Below, piece after piece: positions 37,512 to 48,831 of a stretch of 64,000 bases of DNA. The stretch spans positions 1,448,142-1,512,141 of the forward strand of contig JAVSML010024599.1 of NCBI GenBank assembly GCA_038503035.1. The letters run 5' to 3'. A model generated the notes under the pieces. The model did no database searches. It saw nothing but the letters and a program-made list of their open reading frames with translations, and was not told the DNA's origin. Both the position numbers and the translations under genes were made by a program. This DNA is from Crocodylus rhombifer. Lineage: Eukaryota > Chordata > Crocodylia > Crocodylidae. Within the stretch, counting starts at the first letter, position 1. Every line of letters begins with the position of its first letter.

Positions 37512-37724
37512 GGGGTACATCTACACAAGTTGCTAACTGTGCAGTAGCTTCATAATACTGCAAAGTAGTACATCATAGCACAAACAGTATTATTAGGCTA
37601 CTGCGCACTAGTGTCACTGAAAAGGTAACTCTGGTTACTGCGCATTTATGTAGTACTTGATTTTACGAGTACTAAGTTAAATGTGCAGTAACCACAGGGC
37701 ATTAATGAATGCGTAGATGTGCCC
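37512..37724. mobile_element. MITE with GGGGTACATCTACAC ends
   Basis: The left end GGGGTACATCTACAC and the reverse complement of the right end (GGGCACATCTACGC) form the TIR; the interior carries forms of GCGCAGTA and GTACTAC. The 8 bp before (37504-37511, AGAAGCAG) and after (37725-37732, AGTAGCAA) match at 6 of 8, compatible with an 8-bp target duplication. About 213 bp, non-coding. Confidence 0.7.
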
Positions 37725-40700
37725 AGTAGCAACAAATATGAACCCGTGTGTTAAACTCCAACCAAGTTCAGCATTTTTTTGAATTTGTAAATTATATGAT
37801 TTGCATATTGTTGTTAATTTGTTGTTTATATTTTCCAATTTCTGAATCACTGTGTGTTTCCTGATTTTGGTCAGAAACTTAATGAGACTCCCAAATATGA
37901 AACCAGGTTGTTGAGTTTGGAAATCAATGTGTGATCAAGTCTTTCTTGTGTTATAGGTTCCTAGTTTCTTTGGGCTAAAAATAAAAGAATAGCAACCTGG
38001 TTTGATGTTTCCCTACTAATGAACATCAGACAGGCCTCTGAAAAAACCTGGGATTTTGGGGCACTTCTGTGAGTTAAACTTCAAGCCTTTTGAGGTTTGC
38101 TAATAGCTAATAGGAGTCCCTTGGCCTTTTCAACTACTCGTAAGTTGGCATTACTTTGGAGAACGAGAGACTATTAAATGATACAATGCTAAAGTAGAAG
38201 GGTTAATATTAATGCTAATACAAACTGTGCATTAGGGATTCCTAAATCATATTACTAGCTTATATTATCTAATTGAAGAGAACACTGTTCCCCCGCCTGT
38301 TTTTAAAAGCCTCTTTAGATAATAAAAGTAGTTTTCTTCTGTTTTAATTTGCAGAAAAAATAATCATTCTATTAGTAACTGTTGTATTTGCAAATTACAG
38401 AGATGGCTTCAAAGTTGAAGATAGTGAATATGATTATAAAAAGTTAATATTTTATGATCAGAATACAAAGATCTAAATGGTGATTAATAGCTTTCATATC
38501 CTATGAAAGATGCTGAAATTCATTTTTAATATGCAGTATGCTCCTAAGGTTGGCATGGTTGTTTTTGTTTTGTTGTCTTGGGAGGGATGCCAAACAGGAG
38601 TGATATGGCATAGGGATTTTTAACGTAGCATCTCAGTGGTCTCAGAGCAGTCCACAGTTCAGTTAGATACTTAATTGGATCCAGAGCTGGTGAAAATTGG
38701 CATAGCTCCATTGGAAGTCAATGGAAATATTCTGATTTATGTCAGTTGAAGAGTTCATCCTTAAAATTCACTCAAAATCTTCTACACAGGACATCTCAGA
38801 GGAACATACTGACAGCTCTTTTCACAGTAAAATGATTTGATCAGAGCTTTAGATGTTTCTCTTTTTCTAATTCATATGTTGTTTTTTTTCCAGGAAACAC
38901 TTGACTGGTTTCAGCCAGTAAATTGATCTATAGGGCTGTTGATATTTCAGGAGTTTACAACAAGCTGAAGTCATTATAAAAACTATTCAAAGTTGAGCAT
39001 TTTTCATTGTCAGATGGGGTTTTATGTAAGTAACAATAGTCAGAAAAAACAAATTCATAAAAAATAGTGGCAGTGTTATCTAAAGGTCCAATCATGCAAG
39101 GTAAAATAAATGGAACCTACCAGGCAGTGCTGATCACCCTGCTGAATTCGCCATTTGTTGTATTATTGAATGTTCTGAACAAGCAAAATGCTCTAAAATG
39201 GCCTCAGATCCATACTTTATTGTTGTTTGGAGTCAACAGAAACTGTGACTTTTGAGTTTGAAATAATCAATAAATCAAATATAACATCACAAGTTGCAGA
39301 GCATTCCCTTGGAAATGTGCCTCATTTTTGTTACTACCATGTCACTTAAAACCAAGTTCTTTGTCTTTGGCTTGATGAGTAGGTATAAAAGCAATTCCAC
39401 AGCAAACTGTCAGATAAAGCAAACTCAATTCATGTCCTATAATGACAAGGTCATGCACCATATAGAACCACTTTTAGATTTGCTTTGACTAAGCTCAGAT
39501 GAAAAAAAGCTTGTATCAAAATAAAAAAGAGCCATTGAAGGGTTTGGATGAGTCACATTCAGTCTCACCTGAGAATACATGTAGATAAAAGAAGGGAGCT
39601 TTGATGGAGGCACTAGTGAATTGGTTATGTTTTCATAATGACTTCTTTACATTATTGAATACAATGGGAACTTTAAGGCCAACTGCAATAACAGTTTCTC
39701 ATGAAAAATTAACAAAGAATTTATGGAAATGTAGCAAAAGTCCCAAAGCAATTAGCTTAGATTTCTCTAGAGTCTGAGAAAAGCCTGGATAATTGCAAGC
39801 AGAAACTGCATAAAGTGGCTATTTTCATTATCACAGGATGCAGAAAGTCCATTTTCATCACAATGGGACATAATGATGTTAAAGCTAACATGGAGATATG
39901 TTTAAAAAGGTTGAGACATAGTTTACGAAATGATTTGATTTACATGACTTTTGAGATCCATATTAAAGAGCTTTCTTAAAGGGATGAGGGAGGTTTTACC
40001 TGGCACTGTATTTGCAAAGGCTTCTGCATGTTAGGAGGAAAAATAGATTACAGTTTCAGGAAGCTAATTGCATGCTGCCAGTAGGATACACAAGAATGAA
40101 TTTAATTTGTCCTTGAATGGTAAAGAGCAGGATTTTTCTGTGAACTGGCAGAAGAGTATATGTCTGAAGACAACCATTCTTTATGTTTTCAGGTGTACTT
40201 ATGACTTAGGAATAGGGTAGTCCTCTGCTAAGTAGCTCCACACTGGAGAAGGTCTTGCACCCTTTGTCTGAGGAGTCATCTTTCAAACCTTAAGGTCTGA
40301 TCAAGTCAAACCTTAATATGGCTTCTAATAGCACCTGAAAAACATGCCCTCAAAGTTATGCATTTTTGTTTGCTTTGTAAATTATTTACGTATATTTTCT
40401 TTTATTTTACTTTGTGTATGTGTTAGCACTCTCAGCCATCTAAAAATTCCTCATATGAACTGGAAAGCTGTATTCTGGTTGGTTGCCTGCACTAAAATCA
40501 TTTATATTACACAATGTAAACAGACTTTCATAATCATAGAAGTCCTTTACAATGTCACTCACATTGATCTGGATACTGTTTCCATCTAAGACTTCAATAA
40601 ACAGTTGTAGGTACAGTTTTATATTATGGCACTGAATAATTTCTGCTTCATTAAGGTACAGCTTTACAGTCCTTATACAGGCAAAGTACCATTGCTTGCA

Positions 40701-41239
40701 ATGGGATTTTAGTTACACTATCAGGCCTTACATAGTCTCACAACTGGGTATCATAAATAATGTTTGTACTATGCGTTACAAAGAAATGTAATCAGCATAT
40801 GTCAGAAGTAACTGCACTAAGATATTTGAATCAGTGCAAATGTCTAGTGTAACCAAGTGTCTGTCATTTTGTATGTAAGTTTAGTGGTTTTTCTCACTGC
40901 AACGCTGGTGCAGTGTAGCTGCACCTGGGGCTAATTTAAGTCCACCTTGCCACAGAACAAATGTGGCCTTGCATTTATTGGTGTGTGACAAAAGATATTT
41001 TACATAAATCAATTTTGAATGAATTACATTCTCCCCTTGATAGCCTCTTCTATCAATGAGGAACCAAAACAAAGCAAGCATTTTTATTTGGGAACAATTA
41101 ACATGTTCTGATTTATAACGCATTCTTCGTTCCTCATTATGCATACATAATAAGCATGGGTATATATACAATCAGATGTATGCACATTTATTTATATGTG
41201 TTTGCTTATAATTGTACAGGTTCAAAAGTACCTAACATT
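37725..41239. other. Non-coding stretch, nothing firmly recognised
   Basis: AT-rich with no recognisable frame. It contains the palindromic motif listed separately at 38684-38764. Confidence 0.5.
38684..38764. repeat. Degenerate palindromic repeat
   Basis: GGATCCAGAGCTGGTG, then TTGGCATAGCTCCATTG on the left, pairs with the reverse complement of AGTCAATGGAAATATTCTG and TGTCAGTTGAAGAG on the right, making one imperfect palindrome of about 80 bp. Similar phrases occur near 2.4, 11.6 and 46.3 kb. It resembles an old motif widespread in amniote DNA; I give no family name. Confidence 0.5.
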
Positions 41240-41494
41240 GGGCATGACTACACATTCATTAATGTACCTTTACTACTGCGCATTAAGTTTAGTACCTCTA
41301 ATATGCAGTACTACATAAAAGCGCATTAGCCCACACTAACGCGCAGTAGCAAAGGTGAACTTTTTTTCTGACGCTTAATGTCCAGAAGATTGCTTAATTC
41401 TGCAATTGGTGCATTAGCATTGTTTGTGTTGTGACACACTAACGTGCAATGGAATAGACTACAGCACATTATGGCATATTGTGTAAATGCACCC
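41240..41494. mobile_element. MITE with GGGCATGACTACAC ends
   Basis: The left end GGGCATGACTACAC pairs with a right end whose reverse complement is GGGTGCATTTACAC. The interior shows GCGCATTA and TAACGCGC on opposite strands, as in the copies at 13.3 and 37.5 kb. About 255 bp, non-coding. No clear target duplication. Confidence 0.65.
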
Positions 41495-44400
41495 ATTATG
41501 TAGCAAACTAAATTGTGCTGTCACAGTCAGCAAATTCTTAAATAGTACTTAATGAATAATGTTTACAGGCAATGCTTAGGACATTTTACACTTCCTAATG
41601 TTCTGACACTTTTACTTAAGTGTTTTGCCTTAAAAAGAACCCCACAACAACTAAAATGACCAGAAAACACAATTGTGTTCACTGAGGCAAGCAGTTACTT
41701 GATTCTCTTCCTAGTATGAAGTATTGACATTAAACACCCTTGGATCTGAAAGTTCTGGATATGTTAGATACCAGTAGGTCAAATACAGTTATTGCTCCAG
41801 GGCTAGTTTAGAACTGCTTGTAACATGTTTTGATTTACAGATTATCAATTCAGCTGAGCAGCGGAGGAACATATTCAGGGAATCGCATAAACAAATACAT
41901 TCAACTGTACTGTGGATTAAACTAAAGTGACACATTTATTTAAAAATCTGCCTACTACTTGTCCTCATTGATTAAATGCCCTTAAGAAAGTGAGTCTGAT
42001 GAAATGGAAGCCATTAAGATTCAGCACACCTCCTCCACTCGTTTTGATGGTTGACACATTCCCTAGAGTGGGAGATTGGACGGCTGATAAGCTAACACTG
42101 AATTATAAGCACTTTGTGGAATGTCACTGGCAAATGAAAGATCTACTGTTTTGCTTGCAAAGCAACAGTATGCCTTAACAGCACAAAAATGGACATGGTG
42201 CAGAATTATTTCATTCTTTGTGCTCAGAATATAAATGACTATATATATCATGCATGCATTTTATGGCAGAGATCAGCTAATAGTGCAGCACAACTTGTTC
42301 TGAGGTACAGTATCATTGATCAGGAAAATAGAAGTGTCTGCCTAGGACTTTTTCAATGTTGTCAGAAACCCAAACAAGCATGGTGTGATATCTCCATTGT
42401 GCGTGCCAGGAAGTGATTTTCTGAAGCTGGGTTAGGGAACTTGGGAAGGGCAGGGAAAAAGCCTTTTTTGGTCCTAGCTACACAGCATTCAGACTGATTG
42501 TGGCTAAACGTTAGAAGGGCCATGAGGACTGAGTGAAAACATTTTACAGTAGTGTACTCCTCTAACAAGAACTGGTATAAATTCTCACTTGTGGGATGTC
42601 TCTGTGCCCTTGCTGCCACTTAAGACTTTACCTAAAAAGAGGGTGATTCCTGCAGTCATACATAACTTTACTGGTGGAAGTATATGTTTACAAGTAAAAG
42701 TATACATGAACTGCGGCACCAGCCAGACCCTGCTTCCTTTCAGTTTATTTATTTAGCATATGCAGCTTAAGCATATTGTTTCAGCCATCTTAAGGCAATG
42801 CCATCACCAGTGTGAAGAGCTTGTAGGCCACCAGGTAGCACTGTAAATGGACACGAGGCAACAGTGCAGGGCATGGGTTGAACTGGTCCTTTCAATAGAA
42901 CTCGTGGTGGCTCTGTTCTTACCCTGGCATATCCTGCTTGGTGATTTAGTTTACTGTGCAGTTCTTGTTAAAAAAGGATAGGTAAACCTCATGTTTACTT
43001 GTAGGTCACTTGTAGGTTGCCAGTACATCTCTGATGTTTTGTTGATCACTAGTCATTAGATTAGACATGCTGCTGTATTTTCATGGTAGTAGGTTAGTTC
43101 AGGTAGGTCGGTATCAGCTATTATGAAATAGTATTCACTCCCACTCAGGCTGTCATATTTAATGGAAATATTTTGGATTGCAAATCCATGATTTTATACT
43201 TACCAGTAGATACTATTTGTAATACCTACTAACCTAGGAAATATTAAAGCCCCATTTGTGCTAAGCACTGTGTAAACAGTGACTAAGAGACAGTCCCTTT
43301 TTCAAAGAACTTCAGTCTAAATACACAAGAATGAGGTCAACGTAAGGGCTAAGGGATATAACAGACCAGCAGAACAATGATAATGGAGTTATGCAACCCT
43401 CATGGCAGTGGCATGATTTGGTGTGGGGTTGCTATTTTTTCCTTTTTCTTAGGGTGGGGTTTTGTTGGAAAGGGATTAGTTTAGCTGGGAAAAAAAGGAA
43501 GGAAAGAGGGGACACTAAAGGGAGGGTCAGTGAGTTAGGAGACAGGAGGAGAGAAGAAATTCATTGGAGAGGGGAGTAGCACTGAAAGGAACTCAAGAGG
43601 CTTGGTGTGGAGACTGGAGTTAAAGAGGCGAACAGCAGAATGTCCGAAGTTAAAGAAAGATCAGAAACTGATGACTTCATCTAGTGTAAGCTATCCACCT
43701 GAGCTTCAGTGGGCTCATTCCCAACAATTTCATTATTTCTTCATTTCTTATGGCGGAGAAGCAGTGGGAAGCATATAGACACTAGAGCTTCAGTGTAAGG
43801 GTTCTTGATCCAGGGATACAAGGAAGGGAGGCAACTCCAATGAGGTGTCAACTCCTTAACTCCTCCACACATGGTGCAGCTGTAATTGGTATGTTCTGTT
43901 AAACGTGGAGTGCACAGTTAAGCTGACATATATACATAACATTTTCCTTCTTCCTTACTGCTGTAGCTGGAGGTTTCCTTCTTGAGTAGCCAAATGTCAA
44001 ACTTGCATCCCAGAAAGATCTGAAGACAATCCCAGTATTTATTTCAAAAGAAATGTGTCTATTTCTTGCAGCTGTAACTCACTGCTTCTAGGTAGCATGT
44101 TTGATGCTGCTGATATCAGGGAAGTATAGAATATAATTTTTTAAGGCAATCAGATAAACAACAAGGGCAAGGAAGCTCTATTTGAGTCTAGTGGGTGGTT
44201 TAAAAATAATCTTAGTGCATTACATTAACTTATGGGGGCTTGACACCCAAAATTGGACCTTCTGGAGAACAGCCCACTACCGCTGTCATTACTATTACTA
44301 ATGTGTTAATGTATATTCATATGGTAGCACGGTAAACCTTTAAAGAAACCTTATATGATGCTTCAACAGCAATGTTACTAAACATAGAAATTTCTAAGAG

Positions 44401-45480
44401 AGAATTTCCACAGCTAGTGCCGTTTCTAATTTAACAGCTGTCATGTGAATGATTAAAATACATTACAATGAGTTTAGAGTAGCAGCTAGTGGTAGCTTGA
44501 AAAGCACAGATTAACCCTGTCTAAACCTTGAGGCTTCAGTGTCTAGGAGTTACTGGCTTGTAATAACCGTATGTATTTATTCCTTTTCTGTAGAAGAAGC
44601 AATCTATTGTTATAAAAACAGACAGGGTACAGCAGCCTGCAAGGCTCTGGTACTGTATGTTCTACATTTACCTTTTATGTTTGACTCTGTTAGGAAAAAA
44701 ACTGTTAAATACAAAGAATACAAAAAGAAAAAGAGAAAGAAAATCTATTGCCATGCAATTACTTTCAAGAATCACTAGAATTTTCTGCTTTCGTGTGTGG
44801 CCCATATTATGTAGTCTGTGGCATTTGATCCAAATAGTCTTTTAACACAACACCTGGCTTTGATAAATCTGTAAAGTTCAAATAGCCAAGACTGATATAT
44901 AAAGTTGTTTCTGATTCTATTTTCCTCTATTTTATTCTTCCTTACTTTTGTGTGGTTTTACTGTTATATGTATCTGCTGCCAGGTACAAAGTAATGTATT
45001 TCCAAACTGGGAGCCTCAGGCCAGATATATTATGAAATGACTTTTTTATTTAGGTCCTTTGACAGTGACAGTCAACTCATATTGCTATTTAGTACCTTTA
45101 ATGCTAATCAGGGTTTTTTAATCATCCAGTAGGAATGTTCCTATCATATTATTTATTGCTCTACAAAGTAAATGTGAAAATATTACGGGTGACATAGGAA
45201 AGAATCAATTAATTCACAATCTCCCTATTTTATTTTAGTTTTTTAGGTCCTTTACAGTTTATTCTATACAGAGAAGTTGCATTTTATGCCAAAATAGGTC
45301 TATTTGATAAAATACTTAGCAGTCTCTTATTGAACAGTATGTTTCACATATAGTATAGTATATTTCTTATTTTTATAGAACTTGTTATAAATTTATGCTC
45401 GTTTAGTATTGCTTAAAGGCACAACCATGTGTGAGAGAGTATTTCATAGAGGCCACAGCCTCTCACAATGTTCTTTAGAA
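41495..45480. other. Non-coding stretch, one possible SINE or LINE fragment
   Basis: AT-rich, no gene recognised. About 43255-43345 (GTGCTAAGCACTGTGTAAAC, then GAGACAGTCCC and AACTTCAGTCTAAAT) resembles an ancient interspersed repeat common in vertebrates; the family was not determined. Confidence 0.45.
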
Positions 45481-46079
45481 CAGGGATTCTCAGCAGTTTT
45501 CTTCCTGAGGGTCCCCTCCCAACACCACCAGCATGCTATACAAACTCCAAAGCCCACCTGTGCCACAATAACTGCCTAGCTCCCATAGATCACAGAACGG
45601 GGTGGGCCACCTGGGCCATGGCCCAACCAACTTTTAGCATGTTAATTTATATAACTCACAAATGCATAATTGCCATTCCAGCTAAAACTGTATAGCTATT
45701 TTTTAACTGGATAGCTAGCTAAATTAACATGCTAAAAGTTGGTCAGGCCATGGCCTGGGTGGCCCACCCCATTCTGTAGCTTATGCTGGCTCCCCAGATC
45801 TGCCCACTGCACTCCTGGTACAGTGTCTAGGGCTCAGCAGCAGGGAGCCCCAGGGCCCTTTCCTCCTAAGCAACAGCATAATGCAGCCTCGCCTGCCTAC
45901 CTGTAGTGCCACCTGCAAGATGGAGGCTATGAGACTGGCTGGAACGGACCTACCCCCATGCCTTCCTCAGGACTTGCCTCTGCCCTAGGGGGCTGAGGTG
46001 TTTCCTCCCCACACTGGGCCAAGCTGGGTGGACCCCTGAAACCTGCTTAGGGCTGCTGATCCATGATTAAGAAACACTG
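45481..46079. mobile_element. hAT-type element with internal palindrome
   Basis: The left end is CAGGGATTCTCAGCAG and the reverse complement of the right end is CAGTGTTTCTTAATC. Target duplications CTTTAGAA (45473-45480) and CTTTACAA (46080-46087) match at 7 of 8. Inside, 45594-45648 and 45718-45777 are inverted copies (about 55 bp, roughly 90% identical) carrying GGTGGGCCAC and AACTTTTAGCATGTTAATTT, around a spacer of about 70 bp. The rest is GC-rich and non-coding. Nothing resembling a transposase was seen. Confidence 0.8.
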
Positions 46080-46087
46080 CTTTACAA

Positions 46088-47605
46088 GATTCTCGAAGAT
46101 CATTCATTAGAACTTTTTGTCATCTACTTAACACGTCTCTCCATCCGTGTTAACTCCTCTGATAGCCTGTGATGATAGCCCATGTGAATGCCTATGAAAT
46201 TTTATTGCAACAGCTAAAGGTTCAAGGACAATTATACAGAGTAAATAGGGACAATACACAGTCCTCTTATGTTCCACATGATAGCCGTCTACATTACTTG
46301 AGTATTACTGATTTTACCAGATGTACTAACTCATTTAGGATCTGATCTAACATTCATTACAATCAATGAGAAGCTTTTCATTCTTTCAAAACCTGGATTT
46401 TTTTGATTCTACTCTGTTAAATGCTTTTTTTTGCACACAAAGTCAGAGAGATGACAAATTGATCCAGTTTTCTAACTGCTCAATCCATATGGGTCAGTAT
46501 ATTTATTTTTTTTAAACACATCAGTATGTCAGGTATAATTTTAGTAAATTCCTTGGTCATTCCAGTTAACTAAGTCTTTCATATATGCAGCACATGGAAC
46601 AATGTAGACTGAACTCATATAGTCCTAACTCATGAGTTTTTTGAGTATTTAAATGATAAAGCATGAGTGTGAAGCAAGTTTTTATTAAGATATTTAAAAA
46701 AAAGTCTAAGATTGAATTACAGTTTACTATAAACAGTTGGGTATATTTTATTATTTATAATGCAAGTTGGAAACTTTGAGAGAGCCTATAAAGAATCAAC
46801 ATAATTACATAAAATATTAATTATCCTAGAGCAATGTAAAGGTCGAACTGGAGCACAGCACTTAATGGGGCAGAGAGGAGAAAGTCATTTAGGAACAGAA
46901 TGGAAACTTTAAAATAAATAATGACCTGAAAAGTGACAATATTTAAATGTATCATATTTTCCATGGTAGGCACATGTTAATCGCTTGCATAAATTGCGCC
47001 ATATTGTACATGACTAATAGAAGAATCTAAATTGACAGACATGTGAAGATGAGATATTTGCCTATTCACCTAATATTTTTATGTATGTGCATTTCAGGAG
47101 GGTTCATGAAATGAACCTAGTTTTAATACAGATTAGCAATTTTGCTTACAGTCTCTTATACATAGTATTACCCCTTCCTAGATGGCATCACACATGATAT
47201 CATATTCTTAGCTAATGTGGCACCTATAAAGACTATATTAATATTTTAAAATGACACTTGTGATTAAAGCTTTATTTTTAAAAATTGATCTCACAGTTTA
47301 TTCCTGTTGAGAAGCACATAACTGAATCTTCAAATTGTGGGGCTCAACAGTGGAAAAGCTTTATGGTAATGAGGGTCTTAGAACAAAGGGACTAAAGAAA
47401 GAAAGTTGATGAGGAAATGTAATAGCACTATTGGTACTGATATTGATTAATAGTTTTAAAACATGTTTAAAAGATGGTGGGGGGAAGGAAGAGTTTCCAA
47501 AAACAATGCAGTATTTGAAAGAGTTCTTTTCTAAAGTTATGTAATATGACATGTAATTCGTCACTAATGATTAGGAATCTGGGTTTTCCTTTCATCATGG
47601 AAAAA
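46088..47605. other. Non-coding spacer, nothing recognised
   Basis: AT-rich, no recognisable frame or repeat beyond homopolymer runs. Confidence 0.5.
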
Positions 47606-48265
47606 TGCAGTAAAACCTGGATTTTTTCATTTTAAAAAGAAAAACACAGGAAATGGCGGGTTTTACTCTTGCAGGCTGGCAGAATTCCAGCCTGCAAGGT
47701 GCTGGAGGGAATGGGAGGAGGGTTATCAGTCAAGGGGCGCCACATACATGTGCAGGGCCCAGAGGGCTGTGGGTTGGGAGTGAGGAGCACCAGCAGGGTG
47801 GGGGTTGGGGGTGCCTGTGGGTCAGGACTGAGGAACATCAGCAGGGCTGAGGGGCTGCAGCTTGGGAGTGAGGGGCAATGACATGGGCAAAGCACCAGCA
47901 TATCAGGGCCACTCAGTGCTGCAAAGTTGGGGGGAGGTGAAAATAACCACAGCTGCACTCACATCCTGATGAGTAGAGGGTCAGGGGGAGCTCTGATTTT
48001 CTGTGATAATAAACCCAAAAGCAAAAAATTATCCATATTTATAATTTTTTATAGTGTTTGAGGCACTGGTAGGCTTTAAAATTGCTTTAAAATTGTAAAT
48101 ATAACAAGAAAACATTGTGTTCAACTGATACCTATATATACAGTGGTGTTTCATTTTAATGATGAAAAATCATGGATTTGGGGTTTTTTAATCAGATAAT
48201 TTTTTTTTTATTTGTATCAGAGAATTTGTAATTTTTAAACAGAGAAAATCCCTGCTAATGAATGC
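47606..48265 (-). mobile_element. Repeat of unassigned class, shared with 35.9-36.1 kb
   Basis: The outer sequences CCTGGATTTTTTCATTTT (left) and, reverse-complemented from the right, GCAGGGATTTTCTCTGTTT look like degenerate TIRs. The right half (48050-48265) is the inverted counterpart of 35890-36112. The left part is GC-rich (47660-47945) and contains a perfect small hairpin, TGCAGGCTGG and CCAGCCTGCA, at 47670-47696. Minus orientation is given only relative to the 35.9-kb copy. Frames here are by-products. Confidence 0.55.
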
Positions 48266-48831
48266 CATGGCTTAATTAAGATGATCAAATAATGGCCCAG
48301 CCATAAAATATGCTGATTTTTTTATCACAGTGGAATAAAATCAATGGGAGGTTCTAAATGCTTAATACTTTTGCATATCAGAAAGCTGATTTAGGAACCA
48401 AGCTCTATTAAAAATCTTAGATAGGGTTCACATATCTTCTGTGATTTAATTAATAGATCATGGTCAGGAGAAACTTTCTACTCTTTAAGTTAAATACTAA
48501 AGATCCTGATTGATTAACATATTCACAGCAATTGAGTTAGGATAGCAACTTGTCCTTTTCTTTTCTTTTTTGTCTAGCTAAGTTTCAACACTCTTTTCTT
48601 ACACCAGCTTTTATTTTACACACACAGGTACACACACACGCTCACACACACACTTCCCTTTAGATGCATCAATGAGAGTCTTTCCATTGACTTCAAAGAG
48701 TTTGGGATTGGATCCTTTAATATCTTATTTTTAAGGATTTATATTAGGCAGTGTTTTATTTGCTTTATGAAATTATTTACTAAATAAACCTGAGACAGGT
48801 ATATACTGAAAATACAAAGTTGCGGATTATA
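48266..48831. other. Non-coding spacer with a CA microsatellite
   Basis: AT-rich; an interrupted CA tract lies at about 48618-48653. Nothing else recognised. Confidence 0.6.
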
